Positions 14,407 through 21,008 of a DNA stretch of 23,871 nt are shown piece after piece. Numbering within the stretch: position 1 is the first letter of the stretch; each line of letters opens with the position of its first letter. The position numbers were made by a program, and so were the translations under genes. The stretch spans positions 1-23,871 of the forward strand of contig CAZGSV010000049.1 in the NCBI GenBank assembly GCA_964528605.1, in the 5' to 3' direction. The notes under the pieces are model-generated. The model saw only the letters and a list, made by a program, of their open reading frames with translations. It made no database searches and was not told the DNA's origin. Origin of the DNA: CAZGSV01 sp964528605 (GTDB lineage: Bacteria > Armatimonadota > Zipacnadia > CAZGSV01).

Positions 14407-16500
14407 TCACGGGTAGTTGAAGGTCACACGGTGCTGCCCACTCGTCGCCGGGAGTCGGACCGCCCCTTGGTCATCCAACGACAGGGCACGGCCGTCTGCG
14501 CCGGCAGTGACCGGCTTGTTGCCGCCCATGGTGGGGCCGCAGATCGCGACGCTCTCCGGGGGCCGGTCGGGGGAGAGCGTCACTGTGACCTGCAGAGCCT
14601 TGGCCAAGCATCGCAGTTGGAGTGAGACCGGTCCGAACTCTGTGGGCAGCTCCTCGGCCGATATGAAGCGCGCGGCCAGCCAAGAGGCGTCCAAGCCGGA
14701 GAGCAGCCACAGTTCACGGCCGCGCTCCTGCACCAGGGCCATGCGCAGGCGGACCAAAGAGGCTGTGGCTGCGGTCACGGGGTCTTCGATACGCGACACC
14801 AACATCGCCCCCCAGGCCGCCTCCGGATCCAACTGTCTTGCTTTGGCGCCGAACCCATCCACGCCCGGCTTTCGCAGTAGTTCGCCCAGCCTTGAGACGC
14901 CGACAAGCGCCCGCGCCGCTTCGCGGCTTGTTTCGGTCGGCAATGGCGCGCCTTCGCTCGCTTGCGCGAGCCACTCCGCCCCGGACCTTATCGCCGGCCA
15001 GGCCCCTTGCGCCCACCGGGGATCCCTGCTCAGCAAGCCGTGCCGGGCCAGCGCCTGCACGATCAGCGCCCGTCCTTGGGCCTCGTCCGAAGCAGCGGGC
15101 CACTGCCCATTCTCCTGGTGCGCGAAGGTGGCGAATGCGTCGGGCACCGGCCTGTCCCAGTAGATGCGGAGCATGCGCTCGGCCTCGGCGGGGTAGCCCG
15201 CGAGGTCGAGGGCGCCGATGATCTGGGCTGCCGCCAGGTGCGAGTAGTCGGCAAGCGATCGAGATTCGGGGAGCGCGACGAAGTATGCGTCAGCCTGCAC
15301 GCGCGTCATCAAGGTTAGCGTGATCGCTTCCTGCCACTGCTCAGCGAGAGGCCCGGGCAGGAGCATCCGTGCGCCCGACTCGAGACGGCCGGCCCACACG
15401 TCCTCGGCTGCCCTGCGGAGTGCCGCCGGAGTCCAGGCGCTGTCCTGCGGGTTAGGGACCGAGCCGCCGTTGCATGCGAGCAGGAAGGTGAATTCCTCCG
15501 TCGCGCGGGGCTGCAATTCTAGATCGTACACTAGGGTTCCCGTGTCGTACAGCGACTGGTCCTTCTCGCCGCCCACATCTACATAGTACTCGGCCGCGGC
15601 GTTCATCTGCCCGCGAAGGACCTGGTTGGTGTCCACGTACAGGTCGGGAGAGAAGATCCAAATGACGTTGAGGATAGGGTTCTTGTCCGGCGCTTGTGGG
15701 TGCGGGGCAACCACCATCTCGAGGCGGCCGTCGGCGTTCACATCGGAAGCGTCAAAGCGCAGACAGCCGGGGCCGTGGCGTGCCCAGAGGGCGATGGGGT
15801 CAACTTCGGTCTTGGACGCGCCCTCGACGTAGATGACCAGGGGGCGCCGGCCGGCCGCGTCCCAGTGGCTCTCGCACAGCCCGAGCACGACTGTCCGCTT
15901 GGCTCCTTTGGGCACAGCGAAGCGATAGATGATCGGCACCCCGCCCATGCCGGCGCGGATGTTGCGGAAGGCGGGATCGCACTCGCCCTCCGGCTTGCCC
16001 CAGCCGGGCATGGCAACCACCCCGCCGACGCACCCCCACTCCCGCTCGGTTCTCGAAGGCTGGAGGTCGCCAAGCACGGCGAGCACGGCGCGGCCACCGA
16101 TGAGGCCCAGGCGCTCGCCCATCTCCAGCCCCTCGGGCAGCACCACGCGCAGTCGGCACGCAGCCGGTTGGTCGCTGGTGTCAGTCACGCGTGTCGTCAT
16201 CACGTCCACGGGCGAGGGCCAGATGGGCGAGCGGTAGGCCTTGCGTGTCAGGCTGATGGGACCCCCCGCGGAGATCGTTGTCACCGTGACCGCAGGACGT
16301 GCCCCATAGTGCTGGCCGACCAGACGCTCGCCCGCAGGCGCCTCAAGCCGCACGACAACCCGGCCCCAGTCTTCGCGCACTGCGCCAAGGGGATCAACCC
16401 ATGAAGGTGGGCTGTCGGGCGTTCCGATCATCAAGTCTGCGGCGACCGGGAGGGCGGTCCACAGGAGCAGGATCGCGAGCACGGCGATGAAGCAGCGCAT
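14407..16500 (-). CDS. Secreted protein of unknown function with helical-barrel-like C-terminal half
   Basis: A 697-residue protein I cannot assign to a named family. Residues 1-21 form a Sec signal peptide (hydrophobic FIAVLAILLLWTALPV, cleavage after AA). Residues ~45-330 look beta-rich and contain DVNADGRLE (253-261), an EF-hand/dockerin-type calcium loop pattern. Residues ~370-600 are helical with repeated Trp, Ala and Arg segments (e.g. LADYSHLAAAQIIGALDLAG), reminiscent of six-hairpin glycosidase-like barrels; a final ~100 residues appear beta-rich. A strong AGGAGGTG 8 nt before the ATG lies within the last codons of the upstream Tat-exported protein gene, implying coupled translation. 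Its place between an isomerase-fold protein and a GH127-like enzyme suggests glycan processing; the reaction is unknown. Confidence 0.75.
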   Translation of the reverse strand: MRCFIAVLAILLLWTALPVAADLMIGTPDSPPSWVDPLGAVREDWGRVVVRLEAPAGERLVGQHYGARPAVTVTTISAGGPISLTRKAYRSPIWPSPVDVMTTRVTDTSDQPAACRLRVVLPEGLEMGERLGLIGGRAVLAVLGDLQPSRTEREWGCVGGVVAMPGWGKPEGECDPAFRNIRAGMGGVPIIYRFAVPKGAKRTVVLGLCESHWDAAGRRPLVIYVEGASKTEVDPIALWARHGPGCLRFDASDVNADGRLEMVVAPHPQAPDKNPILNVIWIFSPDLYVDTNQVLRGQMNAAAEYYVDVGGEKDQSLYDTGTLVYDLELQPRATEEFTFLLACNGGSVPNPQDSAWTPAALRRAAEDVWAGRLESGARMLLPGPLAEQWQEAITLTLMTRVQADAYFVALPESRSLADYSHLAAAQIIGALDLAGYPAEAERMLRIYWDRPVPDAFATFAHQENGQWPAASDEAQGRALIVQALARHGLLSRDPRWAQGAWPAIRSGAEWLAQASEGAPLPTETSREAARALVGVSRLGELLRKPGVDGFGAKARQLDPEAAWGAMLVSRIEDPVTAATASLVRLRMALVQERGRELWLLSGLDASWLAARFISAEELPTEFGPVSLQLRCLAKALQVTVTLSPDRPPESVAICGPTMGGNKPVTAGADGRALSLDDQGAVRLPATSGQHRVTFNYP

Positions 16501-16504
16501 TGGC

Positions 16505-17998
16505 TCACACCTCCTCCCGCTCAGGGCTGCGCTCCGGCGAATGGATGACGCGAACCCCGAACATTTGGCAGAAGGCTTCGACGTCGCGGCGATGGTCGCC
16601 GTAGAAGACGACTTGATGGAAGCCCAGCACGTCGCGGGCGTCTTCCACGCGGTCCATCTTGATCTCGAATGAGGTACGGCAGCCGCCAGCGGGCGGGGTC
16701 TGCACGTTGCCCACGACGGTGCCGGTGTCGAGGATCAACTGGTTGGGATTCTGGAAACTGACCAGGGTGACGGGCTGGCCTTCTTGCCAGAGCACCTCCA
16801 TCGCGACTCCGAGATTGGACTCGGAGTGGCTGCGAAGGATGTAGGGCTCGCGCGCACGGCTGAAGCCGTTGAGGCGGGTGCCGCAGGTACAGTGGGCGGC
16901 GATCAGCAGGTTCTTCGCGGTCTCAGGCACGGGGTCATTCATGAAACCGGGCTTGTCGAAGAGGTCACTCACGAGCAAGAGGGAGACGGCGGCGAAGAGG
17001 TCTGCCTCGCAGCCGTAGGTGACGCCGGCGTCCTGGAAGAGGGAGGCGGCCATGCACGGGGGCGTGGGCACGACTTTGGCGGCGACCATGCCGAGGCAGT
17101 CCGTGGTCATGGCATTCGCGCCTTCGTCTTTCAGGAGCCGCTTGGCCGTCATGTAGGAGCGCGCGGCGTTGAGCAGGTCGCTGCGTTGTGGCTCGACGAT
17201 CTTTCTAGCGCCGGCGCTCATCTCCGAAGCGATGGCCCGCGCCTCCTCGGTCTCAAGCATGCGAGCGAAGAGTTCATGGAGCGTGCGCCGCGGCAGATAG
17301 CGGACCTTGGTGCCGAGGCGTTCGAGCACCGTTTCGCTCTGGTCAGTGCCCGCGACGACGAGCAACCGGGTGGCCTGCAGTTGGCGCTTGGCGCGGATCA
17401 TCCTAAGGGCCTGCTCGACCGCGGGCATGTCGAGAGAGGAGATGACGTGGACGCCTGGGCGCCTGGAAATCTCGGCAACGTGGCCGGTGAAGGCGGTGCC
17501 GATAGGGGCGAAGATGATGGCGGGCACTCCGGCGGAGGCGATGCGGTCGGCCCAGTCCCAGCAGCCGATGTGCTGCAGCATCAGGAGCACGGCGTCCGGA
17601 GGCCGCGCCTGAGTCTGCTGGACGAACGCGTTCACGGCTTCGTCCGATTCGAGCGGCGCTTCCTCCTGTTCGAGCCGGACGCCGAGCGAGCGAGCGGCCT
17701 GCTCGAACTGCTGCGCGAACGCGCGCCGATGGCCCTCGAGATCGTAGGCGGTTCCGGGCCAGCCGAGCCAGTAGGGCGGCGGGTAGCGCACGACGGCTGC
17801 TTTGACCCGCACCCTCGGCCGCGGGCGCAGATCGGCCAAGTCCACGTACTCCTCAAGATCGGTTCCGGCCCAGACGCTGGGCGCCTGACTGCCAAGCACG
17901 ATGGCTCCCAGCGCCGCGGAGGACACCGCAGCCAAGAACCGCCTGCGCGAGATGGGGCAACTCCCATTGCAACCGGCACTGCCTCTGCGGTCGTGCAT
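16505..17998 (-). CDS. Tat-exported L-fucose/L-arabinose isomerase-like fold protein
   Basis: A 497-residue protein beginning with a twin-arginine signal: SRRRFL at 17-22, a hydrophobic stretch AAVSSAALGAIVLG, and a probable cleavage after SVWA (residue 44). The mature part resembles FucI/AraA-family proteins: an N-terminal domain with PDAVLLMLQHIGCWDWADRI, and a C-terminal domain with TDCLGMVA, GCEADLFAAVSLLLVSDLF (329-347), HCTCGTRLNGF (369-379) and REPYILRSHSESNLGVAMEVLW. Cys330, Glu331, His369 and His469 (YGDHRRD) are candidate metal or substrate residues. Cytosolic FucI/AraA isomerise aldoses and ketoses; export through Tat implies folding with a cofactor before secretion. The start at 17998 follows GAGGG and places the Tat motif normally; the open frame extends to 18124. 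Confidence 0.8.
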   Translation of the reverse strand: MHDRRGSAGCNGSCPISRRRFLAAVSSAALGAIVLGSQAPSVWAGTDLEEYVDLADLRPRPRVRVKAAVVRYPPPYWLGWPGTAYDLEGHRRAFAQQFEQAARSLGVRLEQEEAPLESDEAVNAFVQQTQARPPDAVLLMLQHIGCWDWADRIASAGVPAIIFAPIGTAFTGHVAEISRRPGVHVISSLDMPAVEQALRMIRAKRQLQATRLLVVAGTDQSETVLERLGTKVRYLPRRTLHELFARMLETEEARAIASEMSAGARKIVEPQRSDLLNAARSYMTAKRLLKDEGANAMTTDCLGMVAAKVVPTPPCMAASLFQDAGVTYGCEADLFAAVSLLLVSDLFDKPGFMNDPVPETAKNLLIAAHCTCGTRLNGFSRAREPYILRSHSESNLGVAMEVLWQEGQPVTLVSFQNPNQLILDTGTVVGNVQTPPAGGCRTSFEIKMDRVEDARDVLGFHQVVFYGDHRRDVEAFCQMFGVRVIHSPERSPEREEV

Positions 17999-18236
17999 CC
18001 CGCTCACCCTCTCTGGAAAAGGTGCCGCCCGTGGGGCAAAGGATATGGCGACTCCGGTGAGATGGCAAACCGGGGGCCCGGCGGAGGCGCACGCAAGCCG
18101 CCGTGCGGGGCGCCTGCGGGACATGGCCGCTGGGTCCGATGGCCGCCCGCCACGGCCGCAGGGGAACCGGCGCGTTGCTAGGCGCGCTTATAGTCTTGTA
18201 GGCTTGAGAACGGTTCTGGAATGGGAGTGGTTCGAC
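17999..18236. promoter_or_regulatory. Divergent intergenic region between Tat-exported protein and tusA
   Basis: These 238 bp separate oppositely transcribed genes, so each should have its promoter here. A TATAGT at 18189-18194 is a possible -10 for the sulfur operon, but no -35 at suitable spacing was found. Both flanking frames stay open into this region, which is common at this GC content and not evidence for longer proteins. I see no convincing operator or RNA element. Confidence 0.3.
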
Positions 18237-18458
18237 ATGGCGGAGGTCAAGGTGGACGTGCGAGGGCAAACCTGCCCGATCCCCCTAGTCCAAGTGCGCA
18301 AGGCGCTTCGCAAGGCGCAGCCCGGCGACATAGTCGAGGTCGTCGGCACGCATCCCTCCTCTAAGAAGGAGATCCCCATGGCCGTCAAGGCACTGGGGCT
18401 CGAGTTGCTGAGCGTGGAGGAAGAGAGCGGCGTGTGGACGATCAGGATCCGGAGATGA
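18237..18458 (+). CDS. tusA: TusA-family sulfur carrier protein
   Basis: A 73-residue sulfur carrier of the TusA/SirA/YeeD group, which shuttles persulfide sulfur on one cysteine for tRNA thiolation, molybdopterin or dissimilatory sulfur pathways. DVRGQTCPIPLVQVRKAL contains the diagnostic CPxP with Cys13; PSSKKEIPMAVKALG and a terminal beta strand complete the fold. I start at ATG 18237 because family homology begins there and GGGAG lies about 8 nt upstream, although the frame is open back to 17901. It is the first gene of the plus-strand sulfur operon and precedes the DsrE-like gene by 16 nt, a pairing often seen in sulfur-trafficking loci. Here it may deliver sulfur toward the NifS/IscU pair; it could also receive it. 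Confidence 0.93.
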   Translation: MAEVKVDVRGQTCPIPLVQVRKALRKAQPGDIVEVVGTHPSSKKEIPMAVKALGLELLSVEEESGVWTIRIRR

Positions 18459-18474
18459 GCGGAGGAGAAACGGG

Positions 18475-18894
18475 ATGGCGGAAAAGGCGACCATAATCGT
18501 TCACAGCGGCGACATGGACAAGTTGTACAGCGCCTTGATTGTCGGCACGGGCGCGCTCTCGATGGGTATGGAGGCCTCGCTCTACTTCACCTTCTGGGGG
18601 CTGATGCGGCTGACGAAGGGCGGCCTGCAGAAGGGGGCGCTGTCCAAGATGCACATGGCGGGGTTGGGGAAGAAGATGGTGCAGAGCCGTATGAAGAAGG
18701 CCAACGTGGCCTCGTTGGAACGGCTGATGCGGGACTTCAAGGAACTGGGCGGGAAGATCATCGCCTGCGAGATGACCATGGAGATCATGGGGATCAAGCG
18801 GGAGAGCCTGCGCGAGGACTTGATAGACGACTACGGCGCGGTCGGCACCTACATACAGGAGGCCAGGGACTCCAAGATAACGCTCTTCATATAG
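18475..18894 (+). CDS. DsrE/DsrF-like (DsrE2-type) sulfur-transfer protein
   Basis: A 139-residue member of the DsrE/F/H-like family, proteins that bind persulfide and exchange sulfur with TusA. It opens with a strand and glycine turn ATIIVHSGDMDKLYSALIVG, and has ACEMTMEIMGI (97-107) with Cys98 as its only cysteine, the expected sulfur-carrying residue in the family's AC(D/E)MSM motif. The hydrophobic segment ASLYFTFWGLMRL (34-46) is typical of DsrE2 proteins. A GGAGG precedes the ATG. Adjacent to tusA and upstream of the cysteine-desulfurase-like gene, it probably serves as a relay partner. It is not part of a dsrAB sulfite-reductase locus in this window. Confidence 0.9.
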   Translation: MAEKATIIVHSGDMDKLYSALIVGTGALSMGMEASLYFTFWGLMRLTKGGLQKGALSKMHMAGLGKKMVQSRMKKANVASLERLMRDFKELGGKIIACEMTMEIMGIKRESLREDLIDDYGAVGTYIQEARDSKITLFI

Positions 18895-18931
18895 TGCGGA
18901 GCCTGGCGGCGCGCACGTTACCCGGGAGGCG

Positions 18932-20119
18932 ATGAGGTTGTTCGGCGAGACCGTATATCTCGACAACTCGGCGAGCACGCGGCTGGATGAGCGAGTGCTC
19001 GAGGCCATGAAGCCCTACTTCTTCGAGGTCTATGCCGTTGCCACCTCGGACTTCGGTTATTCGCTGGGCATCGAGGCCAAGGATGCGCTCGCGAAGGCCC
19101 GTGGGGCAATGGCCGCTGCTCTAGGAGCCTCCGCGGAGGAGTTCATCTTCACCTCGGGCAGCACGGAGTCAAGCAACATTGCGCTCAAAGGCGTGGCGAT
19201 GGCCCTTGGCGACAAGAAGGGCAAGCATCTGATCGTCTCCAAGATCGAAGACTTCCCGGTTCTCAATAGCGTGCGGGCCTTGGAGAGACAGGGCTGCCAC
19301 GTGACCTATTTGGGCGTGGATGGCGAGGGATTTGTGGACCCGGCGCAAGTGGAGTCGCTGATAACGAATGAGACGATTCTGGTGTCGGTGCAGCACGCGA
19401 ATCAGGAGATAGGAACCCTTCAGGACATCGGGGCTATCGCTCGGATCTGCAAGGAAAGGGGCACGCTGTTTCACACCGACGCGACGCACACTTTCACTCG
19501 CGTGCCGCTGGATGTGTCGCAGGTGCCGGCGGACCTGATCACGGTGTCCGCTCACACCATTCATGGGCCGCAGGGCGTGGGAGGCCTGTACGTGCGCAAG
19601 GACACGCCGCTCGCCAAGTGGGTGGACGGCGGCTTTCAGGAGTTCAACCTGAGGGCGGGGACAGAGAACATACCGGGCGCCGTGGGGTTTGCGAAGGCGG
19701 TGGAACTCGTCACGCCCGAGGAGACCGAACGGTTGAGGCAGATGAGGGACCGGCTCATTGATCGGGTTCTGCGGGAGATTCCACACACGACGCTCAATGG
19801 CCACCGCACCAAGCGGACGCCCCAGAACGCCAACATCACCTTCCACTTCGTGGAGGGCGAGTCAATCACGCTGCACCTGGACATGCGCGGGTTCGCGGTG
19901 AGCACGGGATCGGCGTGCTTCAGTCGCTCGCTGGAGGCGAGCCACGTGATCTTGGGCATCGGGGGCGACCACGAGCGCGCTCACGGGTCGGTGCGCTTTA
20001 CCTTCGGGCGGCACAACAAGCCCGAGGACGTGGATGCGGTGGTGGAGGCAGTGGCGGAGGTCGTGCAAGGGCTGAGGGCCATTAGCCCGCTGCACGCTGA
20101 GCAGGCCAAAGGAGTGTAG
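18932..20119 (+). CDS. NifS/IscS-like cysteine desulfurase homologue lacking the PLP lysine
   Basis: A 395-residue fold-type I PLP-enzyme homologue aligning along its whole length with IscS/NifS (YLDNSAST at the N terminus; SGSTESSN phosphate loop at 75-82; STGSAC with Cys329; SVRFTFGR near the end). The PLP-binding lysine motif SGHKIYGPKG reads SAHTIHGPQG: Thr209 (codon ACC at 19556-19558) replaces Lys206 of E. coli IscS. By alignment to E. coli IscS, His104 is Asp107, Asn155 is Gln158 and Gln183 is His186; Asp183 and His208 are retained. Desulfuration of cysteine by the normal route needs that lysine, so the protein is probably not a standard desulfurase. The intact persulfide Cys329 and the IscU gene 4 nt downstream suggest a sulfur-transfer or scaffold role, as proposed for Lys-less archaeal IscS. 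Confidence 0.93.
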   Translation: MRLFGETVYLDNSASTRLDERVLEAMKPYFFEVYAVATSDFGYSLGIEAKDALAKARGAMAAALGASAEEFIFTSGSTESSNIALKGVAMALGDKKGKHLIVSKIEDFPVLNSVRALERQGCHVTYLGVDGEGFVDPAQVESLITNETILVSVQHANQEIGTLQDIGAIARICKERGTLFHTDATHTFTRVPLDVSQVPADLITVSAHTIHGPQGVGGLYVRKDTPLAKWVDGGFQEFNLRAGTENIPGAVGFAKAVELVTPEETERLRQMRDRLIDRVLREIPHTTLNGHRTKRTPQNANITFHFVEGESITLHLDMRGFAVSTGSACFSRSLEASHVILGIGGDHERAHGSVRFTFGRHNKPEDVDAVVEAVAEVVQGLRAISPLHAEQAKGV

Positions 20120-20123
20120 GAGA

Positions 20124-20759
20124 ATGAGATTCCCATATAGCGAGACGGTGCTCGAGCACTTTCGCAATCCGCAGAACGTGGGGCGCATCGAGCAGCCCGA
20201 CGGCAAGTCCACCGAGGGGAGCGCCGCCTGCGGCGACATGGTCGCTTTCTACCTCAAGGTGGACCCGGAGACGAAGGTGATCACTGACATCAAGTTCGAG
20301 TCCTACGGGTGCGCGTCCAACATCGCCACCGGCTCGATTGTGACGCAGATGGCCAAGGGAAGGACGCTCGAGGAGGCCAAGAAGATAACCTGGAAGGAAG
20401 CGGCGGAGGCGCTCGGCGGGCTGCCGGCGCTCAAGGCGCATTGTTCCGTGCTGACGATTCAGGGGCTGCGCGGCGCGATCCGAGACTACGAGGAGCGGCA
20501 CGGGCTGATAACTGAGAGGGAGCCGACGACGGTGGAGGTGGTTCAGAGGCGCCTGAGGACGGTGATGAATCCGCTCAGCGGCCTCGACGTCGTGCGGACG
20601 AAACTGGTGAAGCACATCTCGGTCAGCGAGGGCACGCTTAGGGTGGCGCTCGATCTGCCTGCGGAGCATCAGTTTGCCGCGGCCATCAAAGAGGACATCA
20701 CGGAGAGGTTGGAGTCGTTGTGGGACGTCAAAGAGGTGGTTGTGGAGTTCGGGCAGTGA
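20124..20759 (+). CDS. iscU: IscU-type Fe-S scaffold with C-terminal DUF59/MIP18-like domain
   Basis: A 211-residue protein. Residues 1-~128 are an IscU/NifU-N scaffold: EHFRNPQNVG, ACGDM with Cys36 and Asp38, YGCASNIATGS with Cys63, and AHCSVL with His106 and Cys107, so all three cluster-ligand cysteines are present. IscU proteins normally end near residue 125-130. Residues ~135-211 form a second domain, VQRRLRTVMNPLSGLDVV...VSEGTLRVALDL...VKEVVVEF, which resembles DUF59/MIP18 (SufT, Mrp N-terminus), where the usual start is (V/I)xDPELGxxVVDLGLV; it has no cysteine. It is the last gene of the sulfur operon, preceded by GGAG. An alternative is a degenerate NifU C-terminal domain, but the CxxC expected of that domain is absent. 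Confidence 0.92.
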   Translation: MRFPYSETVLEHFRNPQNVGRIEQPDGKSTEGSAACGDMVAFYLKVDPETKVITDIKFESYGCASNIATGSIVTQMAKGRTLEEAKKITWKEAAEALGGLPALKAHCSVLTIQGLRGAIRDYEERHGLITEREPTTVEVVQRRLRTVMNPLSGLDVVRTKLVKHISVSEGTLRVALDLPAEHQFAAAIKEDITERLESLWDVKEVVVEFGQ

Positions 20760-20785
20760 GGCTTTAGGGGGGCGCCTTGCTGGAA

Positions 20786-20869
20786 GGAGAATAGGGACAG
20801 TAACCACTTTCCTCCCGGATGAAGCGGGGCCGAGACGAGTGCGGAGAATTGTTGCTGTGCCTATTCTCC
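20786..20869. repeat. Inverted repeat (REP-like) in convergent gap
   Basis: Arms GGAGAATAGGGACAGTAAC (20786-20804) and, on the other strand, GGAGAATAGGCACAGCAAC (from 20869-20851) match at 17 of 19 positions and are 46 bp apart. GAATAGGGACAG-type ends are reminiscent of REP elements mobilised by RAYT/IS200-like transposases. It lies 27 bp after the IscU-DUF59 stop. It may be a non-autonomous mobile element remnant or function as a terminator. Confidence 0.55.
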
Positions 20870-20906
20870 CCCGAGTCGCCCCCCACGGCAACTCCCCTCT
20901 TCATTG

Positions 20907-21008
20907 CGTAGGAGCCAGCCGCCTGGCCGTCCCGTGAGGCCTGCGGGCGAGCGGGGCGGCTGGGCCCCTACCACAGGCGACTTGCCAAAGGAGGGCGGGG
21001 CTCCTACG
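20907..21008. repeat. Large GC-rich inverted repeat/hairpin at the end of hisF
   Basis: A perfect 10-nt inverted repeat CGTAGGAGCC / GGCTCCTACG joins 20907-20916 to 20999-21008. A nested near-perfect hairpin pairs GTAGGAGCCAGCCGCC (20908-20923) with GGCGGCTGGGCCCCTAC (20955-20971), with one mismatch and one bulge, so two alternative foldings share the left arm. The outer right arm covers the hisF stop codon (21004-21006). It may be a dispersed repeat or a bidirectional terminator between convergent genes. Confidence 0.5.

Noticed and set aside
16784..18181. Plus-strand 465-codon open frame opposite the Tat-exported protein
   Set aside because: Antisense shadow rich in Gly, Val, Glu and Ala with no motif; the minus-strand gene has a Tat signal and family motifs.
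18932..20119. Sequencing error as the cause of the missing lysine
   Set aside because: Changing ACC to a lysine codon needs two base changes, the frame is intact, and three other cofactor-contact positions are also altered.
20786..21008. CRISPR array
   Set aside because: The repeats are inverted, not direct and regularly spaced, there are no spacers, and no cas gene is present.
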